Assembly (NCBI GenBank): GCA_943788725.1
Contig: CALSRJ010000007.1
Coordinates: forward strand, 1 to 36,215
DNA length: 36,215 bases
Reading direction: 5' to 3'
Origin: an uncultured Flavobacteriales bacterium
GTDB lineage: Bacteria; Bacteroidota; Bacteroidia; Flavobacteriales_G; Salibacteraceae
Both the position numbers and the translations under genes were made by a program. The notes below the pieces were generated by a model. The model saw only the letters and a program-made list of their open reading frames with translations. It was not told the DNA's origin and ran no database searches. Shown here piece by piece: positions 15,956-24,252 of this stretch (its first letter is position 1; each line of letters opens with the position of its first letter).

Positions 15956-16389
15956 TGAGAGAGGTGGCGTTCTCGCATGAACATCATGCGGTATACCCAT
16001 CCGCAAATCAATCCGCCGAATCCCTGCTCAAAGGCTTGCCAGCCTAGGTCGAAGACAATGAGCTTTGGATCGACCACCGCGTTGAAACTCAATCCGAATA
16101 GAAACGCGATGCCGTAGATGAAGATCCCTACGGCTACGCCGATGCCAATGCCGTACTTGAATGAATCCTTGATCTTTTTGAGGATGTACGTCAAAAAGGT
16201 GATCCCCAAGGCGATGCCGAAGTAGATAAAACCGGCGAGGATGAGGAAGATGTCTTTAGGGTAGGAGATCTTGAGAAAGTCGTTCAGAACCACTCCGTGC
16301 CAGACATAGGAAATGCCATACATGGCGACGAAACACGCCAGCCATGAGATGAAGAATTTCTTGTCTGGTTTTGGTAAGATCCCGCTCAT
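15952..16389 (-). CDS. Small polytopic membrane protein, function unknown
   Basis: A 145-aa protein with four likely membrane helices: FFISWLACFVAMYGISYV (about 13-30), IFLILAGFIYFGIALGITFLTYIL (45-69), FKYGIGIGVAVGIFIYGIAFLFGL (75-98), and a weaker one near VFDLGWQAFEQGFGGLICGWVY (110-131). Tryptophan and glycine placement recalls DUF2177/DUF1761-type membrane proteins, but I would not assign a family. The ATG at 16389 is preferred over an upstream TTG. A TACCTTTG promoter element lies 13 bp upstream of the ATG. Its stop codon overlaps the convergent ABC transporter stop. Confidence 0.75.
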   Translation of the reverse strand: MSGILPKPDKKFFISWLACFVAMYGISYVWHGVVLNDFLKISYPKDIFLILAGFIYFGIALGITFLTYILKKIKDSFKYGIGIGVAVGIFIYGIAFLFGLSFNAVVDPKLIVFDLGWQAFEQGFGGLICGWVYRMMFMRERHLSH

Positions 16390-16401
16390 TTTTTCTGACT
16401 G

Positions 16402-16409
16402 CAAAGGTA
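16402..16409 (-). promoter_or_regulatory. -7 promoter element (TACCTTTG) of the small membrane protein gene
   Basis: The element is an exact match to TAnnTTTG on the minus strand. No TTG is found at the expected 19-21 bp distance, so this is a partial promoter match. Confidence 0.5.
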
Positions 16410-16497
16410 GGATGTAAAGACCATACGTAAACGCATCGCGGATGGTTTGCGTCTAGGTATGAGGCACTGGTATTTTTAACACCTTTGAGCCACTTTC

Positions 16498-18081
16498 ATG
16501 CACCGAGCCATAACAAGAAAAACACTCGTCGTTACCGTATGTATCCTGAGCTTTATCGGGTGTGCAAAGCAATTTGATATTGCCGCTTGGGAGCTAGATG
16601 CTTTGGCTCCCGTTGTGCACGGACGGCTGAACCTTGTCGATCTGATCGATGTAGAAGAAATCACGGCAGCGGGTGATGGCATTATCCACGTGCAAGTGAG
16701 CGATACCTTGCTTCGATTGGGATTGGACTCATTGATTGGCATTCCGGATACTACCTTGAAGAGTGAGTTCAGCGTTCCCGTAGGGGGCATTCAATGGCCG
16801 CCGGGAGTCCCTTTCTACCGCGATACCATCCGTACCCGCTTCAATCTCAAGGATGTTGCCTTGACCTACGCAGAAGTGAAGCGTTCGCTTTTCACAGTGG
16901 ACCTAAAGAACAATTTGAAGGAGCCCATATTGGTCCGTTATAAGATTTTGTCTGCCACAAACAATGGAGACACCTTCGAGTTGGAAGAGTTGGTTCCGAA
17001 CAAAGGCACGTTCTCTGGCGAGTACAACCTCGACGGTTATGCGCTGAACTTGCGGGGACCCGATGGTACAAAGGTCAATATGATCTACGCGTATGTAGAA
17101 GCCTTGATCGACCCCGCCATTACGACCAACTACACGTTCAGCGCCGGAGAGTCTTTTAAGATCGAAAACACTTTTGAGGAGATCATTCCTTCCTACGCCA
17201 AAGGCTTCTTTGGTCAGCAAGCGACTTCCTACGCCGATTCTACGGCCATCGAGCTCTTTCAATCCGTGGCGTTTAAGTCTGCAGACATCGTAGATTTTGA
17301 CGTGACCTTTACCATTGACAACGGCATTGGCGCGGACCTGAATTTGACCATTCACGAATTGACTTCGTACAATGCCACAGCAACGCAGTCGCTTGAGCAT
17401 TCCATCATCGACCAACAGCAGACCTTCGGAAGGGCGATTGACCTCTTCAACCCCAATGATCCGGTTAAACATGTGCAAAAGAAGATCAGCTTTACGCCTT
17501 CGAATTCGAACCTCGACGCCTTGGTGGAGATCCGTCCCGATGGCATCAAGTACGGCATCGATCTAGAGGTCAATCCTTTGGGGGATGTTTCGCTGGGGAA
17601 CGACTTTGTCTACTTCGGGCACGACATTTCCGCCTTCATGGACATGGATATTCCCTTGCGCGTAGGCTTTGAAGGACTGCAACTGAGCGATACGTTTGAC
17701 TTGAGCCTGGATTCTGCAGCCTTGGACGAGGAGCGACTTCAGTCCGGCGTTTTGCGAGGATACATCACCAATGGCTACCCTTTTTCGACGGCCATTCAAC
17801 TCTTTTTCTTGGATTCCAATGGTGTTGTGCTCGATAGCCTGTCGGAAACCCAACAGCAGGTGATGGCCGCCGAGACCGATGGTTTTGGGAATGTTTCTTC
17901 TGCTACCGAAAGTGTAGTGGAATTCCCTTTCATAAGCGATGATGTTAACGTACTCAAAAAGACGACCCAGTGCATCGTGAAGGTCCGCATGGATACATAC
18001 AACACGGGGGTGGTCAACATTCGAGATGATTACTACATCGAGTTCAATTTTGTCGCTGATCTAAGCTTGTTGGCCCAATGA
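16498..18081 (+). CDS. Predicted lipoprotein, first gene of an envelope operon
   Basis: A 527-aa protein with a basic start, hydrophobic core and lipobox-like LSFIGC (C22), so it is probably lipidated and carried to the outer membrane. The rest is beta-rich with repeated modules (for example SVAFKSADIVDFDVTFTIDN and ALVEIRPDGIKYGIDLEV) and no enzyme motif that I recognise. Its stop overlaps the start of the next gene by ATGA (18078-18081), which suggests translational coupling to a predicted outer-membrane barrel. I infer a surface or periplasmic partner of that barrel. The lipobox has Phe at -3, which is less usual. Confidence 0.8.
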   Translation: MHRAITRKTLVVTVCILSFIGCAKQFDIAAWELDALAPVVHGRLNLVDLIDVEEITAAGDGIIHVQVSDTLLRLGLDSLIGIPDTTLKSEFSVPVGGIQWPPGVPFYRDTIRTRFNLKDVALTYAEVKRSLFTVDLKNNLKEPILVRYKILSATNNGDTFELEELVPNKGTFSGEYNLDGYALNLRGPDGTKVNMIYAYVEALIDPAITTNYTFSAGESFKIENTFEEIIPSYAKGFFGQQATSYADSTAIELFQSVAFKSADIVDFDVTFTIDNGIGADLNLTIHELTSYNATATQSLEHSIIDQQQTFGRAIDLFNPNDPVKHVQKKISFTPSNSNLDALVEIRPDGIKYGIDLEVNPLGDVSLGNDFVYFGHDISAFMDMDIPLRVGFEGLQLSDTFDLSLDSAALDEERLQSGVLRGYITNGYPFSTAIQLFFLDSNGVVLDSLSETQQQVMAAETDGFGNVSSATESVVEFPFISDDVNVLKKTTQCIVKVRMDTYNTGVVNIRDDYYIEFNFVADLSLLAQ

Positions 18082-19316
18082 AACGCTTGATCATCATAGG
18101 ACTATTGATCTTGGGTAACACACTCCAGGCGCAGCATCTCGACGCTGCTTTCTTGCCTCGCGAGGGGAGGGGGTCGGTCAGGCTCTCAAGTTACGGCGGT
18201 TTTGCAAGCGATGGCATCGGAAACGCCTTCGTGGGAGACTTGCTTTTTGACGATGTTTTGGCCGCCGATCGCATCGATGATCAAGTAGGTCGATTGGAAG
18301 GTAGTACCTTGTTCGGAGGGGATTATCGGTCTGAGTTGCACGCCAGTCTTACCTTGAAAGCAAGTCCTTGGTCCTTCCGCGTGAACCTTGGCGATGTCGG
18401 TCATTTGTCCACACGTTTTGGAGAAGACCTCTTCGGGCTTGTATTCAAAGGTAACAGGTCGTTTGCTGGCTCAACCGCTACATTAAGTGAGGGTTCATTT
18501 AAATGGACGCGGTATCAGAAGCTCGGCATCGGGGCAGGCTGGCAGGATGTAGCCACTGCATTTGCTGTGGACCTATCTTTCATCAACGGCCAGCAGCACA
18601 TAACTGCTGAGCTTGATCGAGCGACGCTGTATACTTCCGAGATTGGAGATACCCTCCGGGCAGATGTAAATGCCCGCTTTGGGGCCACGGATTCCACCGG
18701 AGGGACTTTTGCGGCGCACAATGGCGGAGGAGTTGGCTTGGATATGTCTTTTGAGAGGTGCTTCGCTGCTCTTCAATCCGATTGGGAGGTTCAAGTTCAG
18801 GTGCGCGACTTGGGCTGGGTGCAGTGGCATCCTGGCGGCGAAGTTTGGAACATTGATACCATCATTGAATTCACAGGAATCGAGGTGAATGACTTTTCTC
18901 AGTTTGGGGAGAACAACACATTTGGCGCCGACCTTAACGATAGCGTCTCTGCCGCAACTTCTGCATGGAAGGGAGGTGGAACGCAGGAAAGCTACCTTCC
19001 CGGTTGGGCACAATTCACCGTGCGTCAGCGCGTAGATAAGGGCGTTGAGATGGGCATGGGCGTAGTTTGGCGCTGGGCCACACAAGCGAAGACCTATGCA
19101 TGGTTAGAAAGTGCTTATCGATTCAATGAAAACTGGTTGGCAGGAGCAGAATTGGGGTACGGCGGTTTTGGAAAGGTGCAGGTGGGTTTGGGAGCTGAGT
19201 ATACCGCCAACGCCTTGTCTGCAAGCCTCCGAATCATGAATGCACAGGGACTGATTGTTTCGTCTTCTGGGGGATTGGGAGCTTCATTGGGCGTACTATA
19301 TAGATTTGGGATGTGA
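18078..19316 (+). CDS. Predicted outer-membrane beta-barrel protein (DUF5723-like)
   Basis: A 412-aa protein with a signal peptide (about 1-18, ending LQAQ). The body alternates amphipathic strands and Gly-rich turns, for example SVRLSSYGGFASDGIG, RSELHASLTLKASPWSFRVNLGD and WTRYQKLGIGAGWQD, and ends YRFGM, with a C-terminal aromatic-rich strand. The pattern fits Bacteroidota barrels such as DUF5723 or PorP/SprF-like proteins. It overlaps the lipoprotein gene by 4 bp and the next gene by 1 bp, so the three are probably made in fixed ratio. The exact family is uncertain. Confidence 0.75.
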   Translation: MKRLIIIGLLILGNTLQAQHLDAAFLPREGRGSVRLSSYGGFASDGIGNAFVGDLLFDDVLAADRIDDQVGRLEGSTLFGGDYRSELHASLTLKASPWSFRVNLGDVGHLSTRFGEDLFGLVFKGNRSFAGSTATLSEGSFKWTRYQKLGIGAGWQDVATAFAVDLSFINGQQHITAELDRATLYTSEIGDTLRADVNARFGATDSTGGTFAAHNGGGVGLDMSFERCFAALQSDWEVQVQVRDLGWVQWHPGGEVWNIDTIIEFTGIEVNDFSQFGENNTFGADLNDSVSAATSAWKGGGTQESYLPGWAQFTVRQRVDKGVEMGMGVVWRWATQAKTYAWLESAYRFNENWLAGAELGYGGFGKVQVGLGAEYTANALSASLRIMNAQGLIVSSSGGLGASLGVLYRFGM

Positions 19317-20770
19317 TGAAAAGGATATTGACTGCCATAGCAATTGTTCTTTCGATGCATTCGTTTGCACAGGATACAATTTTCAATGTAACGCTAGGCA
19401 CCATTGGCGAAGAAGATGCTGTAGAGTTGTTTGAAGTGAATGGGAGGTATTTCCTCTTTGGAAGTACGGGCAATGTCGGAAATGGACAGTCGGATATTTA
19501 TATGGTGGATGCTTCTCCTGCTTTGAATGCCTTCACCTTTAGCACGCTCGGAACTGGCGGAATTGAGCGTCTAAAAGATGCCTCGTACAATGGACAACAT
19601 TTCTTTTTACTCAGTCAGATGTATGAGGGATTTGGAAATGGATATGGATGGAGGATAGATCGGCTAGACACGCATCTGGTCTCCGAGGAAGCTATTTACC
19701 ATAATTTGCCTGGCGTTCTTCTGCCGATTGCAATTGACTGTGATGCTCAAGGCGTAGCGGTTCTCTATCAGGAACAGATCGATGGTGAAGTTGAAAACTA
19801 CAAAGTTCGCAAGTATGACACGGCGCTTACTTTTATCAATGAGATTCAATTGGAGACCCTAGGAGATTGGGACGAGTGGAGTTATACAGATTTAGTGCTT
19901 TATAACGATGGTGTGTTCGTTGTCGGAAACGCTATAGCACCGTTGTTTCAAGAGGAAGTATTGCTGCAGTACTACTCCAGTGCCGGAAGCCTTGAAATGG
20001 AGGAGACATATGGAGACTCATTGGTTGATTTGGCTTCCTCCATTTTATTTGTCTCAGATTCAACATTGATAATTACGGGAACTTCAAATTCTAAATTCAC
20101 ATCTGATTTTGATGCCTATGTATTAAAGGTCTCCTTAGAGGGTGTCCTTATTTGGGAGAAGTATTTTGGTTACGATGTAAATGCAAACAACAAAGATGAT
20201 CGAGGCATCAAAACGTGCGAGGGCGAGGATGAAAGGCTCTTGGTCGGAGTTACTACCGAAACCTATGGCGAAGGTGGGAAGGACTTTCATGTTTATGAAA
20301 TTGACTCAAGTGGTTCATTTCTAGAGGGGAATAGCTTCGGCTTGCCAGAAGATGAGGAACTTCGATCTATTCGTGTTACTTCGGATTCATCTATTTTGAT
20401 ATTGGGTATTTCCAATTCCGGAGGCATTGGGCAAACAGATCTTTTTTTAGTGAAGACTCGTGGCGTGCAAACAGGTCATCCTAAATCATATCCATTGGTT
20501 AGAGACACTACCACTGTTGTCAATGGTCAGGTCGGAATTAGTGACTCGAGACGTTCTCCCAGTTTGATATCGGTAATCGATGGTAGCTTGAGATTTGACG
20601 CTGAAGGTACCTATGAATTGTATGATGTACTTGGGCGACTAATTGGACAGGGTGCTGCCAGTCATCAGGTGAGCTTGGAAGGCACGACGAGTGGGATGGT
20701 ATTGGTCGTGTTCAGAGGTTTACGTGGACCAAGAGAGGTGAAGAAAATACTAATCGGTCCAGCTCAATAG
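19316..20770 (+). CDS. Secreted beta-rich (propeller-like) protein, possible T9SS-type C-terminus
   Basis: A 484-aa protein with a signal peptide (MKRILTAIAIVLSMHSFAQ). Repeated motifs such as GRYFLFGSTGNVGNGQSDIY and DSSILILGISNSGGIGQTDL look like blades of a kelch/SBBP-like propeller. The C-terminal about 70 aa (GSLRFDAEGTYELYDVLGRL, then VSLEGTTSGMVLVVFRG) resemble a type A sorting domain, but the NP motif is missing and the protein ends PREVKKILIGPAQ. The ATG at 19316 is chosen because TGATG overlaps the previous stop; a GTG one codon upstream is the alternative. It is the last gene of the operon and has no clear terminator. Confidence 0.75.
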   Translation: MKRILTAIAIVLSMHSFAQDTIFNVTLGTIGEEDAVELFEVNGRYFLFGSTGNVGNGQSDIYMVDASPALNAFTFSTLGTGGIERLKDASYNGQHFFLLSQMYEGFGNGYGWRIDRLDTHLVSEEAIYHNLPGVLLPIAIDCDAQGVAVLYQEQIDGEVENYKVRKYDTALTFINEIQLETLGDWDEWSYTDLVLYNDGVFVVGNAIAPLFQEEVLLQYYSSAGSLEMEETYGDSLVDLASSILFVSDSTLIITGTSNSKFTSDFDAYVLKVSLEGVLIWEKYFGYDVNANNKDDRGIKTCEGEDERLLVGVTTETYGEGGKDFHVYEIDSSGSFLEGNSFGLPEDEELRSIRVTSDSSILILGISNSGGIGQTDLFLVKTRGVQTGHPKSYPLVRDTTTVVNGQVGISDSRRSPSLISVIDGSLRFDAEGTYELYDVLGRLIGQGAASHQVSLEGTTSGMVLVVFRGLRGPREVKKILIGPAQ

Positions 20771-20776
20771 GATCAC

Positions 20777-21541
20777 TTAGGATTTGTTTTTTGGTGCTGC
20801 CTTCGTCGTAGTTGACTTCGCGACAGGCTTAACCGGCGTCACTTTCTTTGCATCACTCGGAGCTTTCTTCGCTACCGCCTTAGCAGGGGCCGCTTTTTTT
20901 ACCACAACCGCTTTCTTCGCGTCACTTGGAGCTTTTTTGATCAAGGCTTTCTTCGCTGGAACTGCTTTCTTCACAGCTGCCTTTGCGCGTTTTGGCGCAG
21001 CCTTTCTTCGGCGCGTGGGCTTAGGTTTTACATTGCTCGCCTTCTTTGCATAAGCAGGATCTATCGTGCCATCTGCGCCAAACCAGGTTTTAAGGGCCAA
21101 GTATTTGATGCGTGAACCTTTCGAAAAGGTGTCGATTTTTTTCTCTTGGGTGCGGAGGCGGAAAGTTACGTTGATGATCGATCGACGGATCTTATTTTCA
21201 TTCTCAGCGGGTACGTTTGCAAACTTCATGGCCTCTGCAATGAGTTCATCGTAGGTGAGTGGCTTGTCCAACTCCTTGAGCTTCTTCATGACGAAGTTTC
21301 CCCAAATGGACTTGGGTCCACGCTTTGCTCCACGCTTTCTTACCGTAGTCTTTTTTACTGCTTTCGTTGCGGTGGTTCCAGATGCAGGGGGTGTATTTCC
21401 AACATTAATAGCAACGTTGATCTTAGATCCGCCGATTTTGGCAAGGACACTTTCAATGTGTCTCAGGCGCTCCAAAGTGCTTGATAATTCGCGTTCGTAA
21501 AATGCGCGCATGTCCTTGATATCGCTGCTTGAAAACTCCAT
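20777..21541 (-). CDS. Histone H1-like DNA-binding protein with a winged-helix-like core
   Basis: A 254-aa protein in three parts. The N-terminus (1-45) is a helix (FYERELSSTLERLRHIESVL). The middle (about 75-160) looks like a winged-helix/HARE-HTH-type domain (GNFVMKKLKELDKPLTYDEL, then RRSIINVTFRLRTQEKKIDTF). The C-terminus (about 170-254) is a Lys/Ala/Pro tail with repeats such as KKAPSDAKK, as in histone H1 tails. I infer a nucleoid-associated protein that binds DNA through the core and neutralises phosphates with the tail. It starts at the only ATG matching the helix and ends 7 bp from a convergent gene. Confidence 0.75.
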   Translation of the reverse strand: MEFSSSDIKDMRAFYERELSSTLERLRHIESVLAKIGGSKINVAINVGNTPPASGTTATKAVKKTTVRKRGAKRGPKSIWGNFVMKKLKELDKPLTYDELIAEAMKFANVPAENENKIRRSIINVTFRLRTQEKKIDTFSKGSRIKYLALKTWFGADGTIDPAYAKKASNVKPKPTRRRKAAPKRAKAAVKKAVPAKKALIKKAPSDAKKAVVVKKAAPAKAVAKKAPSDAKKVTPVKPVAKSTTTKAAPKNKS

Positions 21542-21610
21542 GTTCTTGGGTAATTTTAGGTGTGTGAGAAAGTAAATGTAACTTTTTCGTTATTCTAAAA
21601 AAGAAAAAAA

Positions 21611-23560
21611 TTAATCTATGACCATGAATTCGGTCCGCCGGTTCAGTGCACGGCCTTCGGAAGTGGTATTGTCTGCGATGGGTTGCGTTTGCCCGTAGCC
21701 CTTGTACTGCATACGCCCTTCCTCAATACCGGCGATGTTTAGGTAGGTGTACACCGCCTTTGCACGGTTTTCAGAAAGGACCTGGTTGGTGCTCGGACTG
21801 CCTTGGTTGTCGGTATGCCCTGAGATTTCAATCCTCAACTCCGGATTGTCTTCCATGAGTTGGGTCAGTTTCGCCAACTCGGTTTTTGATGCAGGCTTGA
21901 GTACAAATTTATCCGTGTCGAAGAATACATTCTTGAGTACTACACTTCTTCCTGAAGCGATGGGCTGCAGGTCGATGGTCTTTTTATAGGTGGTGAGTTC
22001 TTCTTTTAAGTTCAAGGTGAAATTCTCCGAATGATAAAGATATCCGCCTTTCTCGGCCATCAATGCGTAGTTCTCGCTGGAGGGAAGCACAACCAAGAAG
22101 GCGCCTGTTTCTTTGTCGCTCGTTGCAGAAGCTATGGTGTCTCCCGTACTCAGGTTGATGAGCTTGAACGATGCTTCCAGCGGACGTTTGTCATCGGCGT
22201 CGCGGATGATGCCTTTCAGGTAGGTGACGGGTTGTGGACGGAGGTGTTCGGGTAATTCAAAGGAATATAAATCGAGTTTTCCGTAGCCTCCTTCGCGGTT
22301 GCTCGCGATGATGGCGTACTTGCCATTGGCGCTCACGAAGAAGCTGTTTTCATGTCCGCTCGTGTTGATGGGATAACCCAAATTGACCGGATCGCCCCAA
22401 CTTCCGTCGTCTTGTTTGCGGCTCATGAAGATGTCCATCATGCCCAGTCCAATATGCCCGCGGGACGAGAAATACAACGTCTTTCCATCCGGGTGTAGAA
22501 AGACCGATTCTTCGTCTTCGGGGGAGTTGATGTTATCGGGGAGCGGTTGGGCCTTTGACCATTTCCCGTTGATGATTTCGGAATAAAAAATATCGTCCAA
22601 TCGGTCGTGTTCCCGGTTGTATCGACCGCGCACGAAATAGAGGGTCTTGCCATCTGCAGCAAAGCAAGGCTGGCTTTCCCAGTTGCGACTGTTGATGGTC
22701 TGGCCCATGTTGATGGGCTTCGACCAGGTTTTGCCATTGCGCACGGACACGAAGAGGTCGCAGCTTCCAAAGCCTTGCTTATCAGGTCCGTATTGTCCGT
22801 AGAGATCGCAGATCGTGAAAATGATGTACTTGCCGTCAGGGGAAATGGTGGGTGCTCCTTCTCGCCACGGTGAATTGATGGGTGGACCAGGATTGTAGGC
22901 CTTGCCCCATGTTCCATCGTCCAGCTTTTCGGTGAAGAAGAAGTCTTCGTCGAGTCCATCTGGCGAGTAGGGGTTGTTGGGCGCCGCTATTTCGCGGGTG
23001 AAGATGAGCAACTGCTCGTCGGCGGTCATAGCCGGGAAGTACTCGTCATCCGCAGAGTTGACATTCTCGCCGAGGTTTTGTGGATCAAAGGGTACCGGAT
23101 GTTCCATCGCCCAGACGGCGAATTCGCAGCTAGCAGCACCGCGTTTTGCAACCAACCAATTGTTGGATCCTTCCGGAGCAATGCTCAAATATTGCTCATA
23201 GTATTTCAGGGCTTGGGTGAAGTCTTCTTCCTGCTGTGCGATCAAGGCGAGGGTGATGATCAAGCTGGAGGCGTAATTGGGGTCTTGGCGTACAATTTTT
23301 TCTAACCAACGCTTCGTATCTGCTACCCTTCCTTGCTGCATGTACATGTTGCTCAACTCATACATGGCGTCCAAGTACAAAGTGTCGCGTTCGATGGCTT
23401 GGAGAAAGGTAGACTCGGCCAATTCAACCCTGCCAAAGCGTTTGTGCTGCTTTCCTTCTTCGTAAAGTTTGTTGGCTTTTTTGTCACTGGAACCGCCGCG
23501 CTGCGCGAATGTGAGCGTTGAAGCGATCACCAAAAGGAGTAGAAGAAGTGCCTTTCTCAT
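21611..23560 (-). CDS. OmpA-family protein with TPR, PD40 propeller and CarboxypepD_reg domain (PorE-like)
   Basis: A 649-aa protein with a signal peptide (MRKALLLLLLVIASTLTFAQ). TPR repeats (about 30-130) precede a PD40 beta-propeller (about 150-440; TLYFSSRGHIGLGMMDIFMS, GKYAIIASNREGGYGKLDLY). A carboxypeptidase-regulatory-like fold follows (about 445-530) and an OmpA peptidoglycan-binding domain closes the protein (about 545-649: EISGHTDNQGSPSTNQVLSE, then NRRTEFMVID). This is the layout of PorE of the type IX secretion system, although PorE is a lipoprotein and no lipobox is seen here. It may anchor envelope machinery to the cell wall. Its start overlaps the queE stop (ATGA), and the true start is the ATG at 23560. 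Confidence 0.88.
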   Translation of the reverse strand: MRKALLLLLLVIASTLTFAQRGGSSDKKANKLYEEGKQHKRFGRVELAESTFLQAIERDTLYLDAMYELSNMYMQQGRVADTKRWLEKIVRQDPNYASSLIITLALIAQQEEDFTQALKYYEQYLSIAPEGSNNWLVAKRGAASCEFAVWAMEHPVPFDPQNLGENVNSADDEYFPAMTADEQLLIFTREIAAPNNPYSPDGLDEDFFFTEKLDDGTWGKAYNPGPPINSPWREGAPTISPDGKYIIFTICDLYGQYGPDKQGFGSCDLFVSVRNGKTWSKPINMGQTINSRNWESQPCFAADGKTLYFVRGRYNREHDRLDDIFYSEIINGKWSKAQPLPDNINSPEDEESVFLHPDGKTLYFSSRGHIGLGMMDIFMSRKQDDGSWGDPVNLGYPINTSGHENSFFVSANGKYAIIASNREGGYGKLDLYSFELPEHLRPQPVTYLKGIIRDADDKRPLEASFKLINLSTGDTIASATSDKETGAFLVVLPSSENYALMAEKGGYLYHSENFTLNLKEELTTYKKTIDLQPIASGRSVVLKNVFFDTDKFVLKPASKTELAKLTQLMEDNPELRIEISGHTDNQGSPSTNQVLSENRAKAVYTYLNIAGIEEGRMQYKGYGQTQPIADNTTSEGRALNRRTEFMVID

Positions 23561-24186
23561 GGAATGTTCAAATACTTGTGCGTTTGCAATGACATACGCC
23601 ACTGCGGGTTTTGCTTGATGTAAGCTACGATCAATGGCATCATCCTTTCGCGCTTACTCCACTCGGGTTGTAAGTAGAGTTTACAGCTCGGATCCACTTT
23701 CGCGGCATGTACCTCGGCAAACTCAAAATCACTCGGGTGGTTGACCACTACTTTCAATTCGTGTGCCTTTTTATAAATAGCCTCAATGGGGGCCTTGAAT
23801 TTTTTGGGAGAAAAGGTGATCCAATCCCAGGTTCCGGTGAGCGGATATACGCCTGAGGTCTCAATGTGCGTGCGCTTACCGATCGATTGAAGGCCAGCAG
23901 TCAAAGGTTCAAGGTCATACATGGTGGGTTCACCTCCAGTGACCACAACGATGTCCATATCGTGGGGCTGCACTTCCTCTTGAATATCATTGACGTTCAT
24001 AGTTACGTGACCGTCACCCGGCCAGCTTTCTTTTACATCACACCAGTGGCACCCCACATCACAACCGCCCGTTCGGATGAAATAGGCAGGTTTGCCGGCG
24101 TGGAAGCCTTCACCCTGCAGCGTTGCAAAGTGCTCCATGATTGGGAGAGTGTAGACTGTGCTTGACGTGATCGTGTCCATGGGCAT
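23557..24186 (-). CDS. queE: 7-carboxy-7-deazaguanine synthase
   Basis: A 209-aa radical SAM enzyme that converts carboxytetrahydropterin to 7-carboxy-7-deazaguanine, a step toward queuosine. The cluster motif is CxxxCxxC (C42, C46, C49, in GGCDVGCHWCD), with substrate-binding FATLQGEGFHAGKPAYFIRTG before it and the VVTGGEP motif after it. FSPKKF and LQPEW fit the family. Length is normal for QueE. The promoter element at 24188-24195 lies almost on top of the start codon, so the transcript may be leaderless; the second ATG at 24180 (MDTITSS) is an alternative start. It is coupled to the OmpA-family gene, with no obvious functional link. Confidence 0.92.
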   Translation of the reverse strand: MPMDTITSSTVYTLPIMEHFATLQGEGFHAGKPAYFIRTGGCDVGCHWCDVKESWPGDGHVTMNVNDIQEEVQPHDMDIVVVTGGEPTMYDLEPLTAGLQSIGKRTHIETSGVYPLTGTWDWITFSPKKFKAPIEAIYKKAHELKVVVNHPSDFEFAEVHAAKVDPSCKLYLQPEWSKRERMMPLIVAYIKQNPQWRMSLQTHKYLNIP

Positions 24187-24187
24187 G

Positions 24188-24195
24188 CAAAAGTA
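24188..24195 (-). promoter_or_regulatory. -7 promoter element (TACTTTTG) of queE
   Basis: On the minus strand TACTTTTG matches TAnnTTTG 1 bp before the first ATG. No -33 TTG is at the right distance. This makes the start choice of queE uncertain. Confidence 0.5.
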
Positions 24196-24214
24196 CGTCA
24201 CATATCCTGCAATG

Positions 24215-24246
24215 TTTGGGCAGGAAGCTTCGCACCTTTAAATTTG
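24215..24246 (+). promoter_or_regulatory. Bacteroidota-type promoter of the DUF4301 gene
   Basis: TTTG (24215-24218), a 20-bp spacer and TAAATTTG (24239-24246) match the consensus exactly. The ATG follows 6 bp later, so the leader is very short. Confidence 0.8.
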
Positions 24247-24252
24247 TACGGC

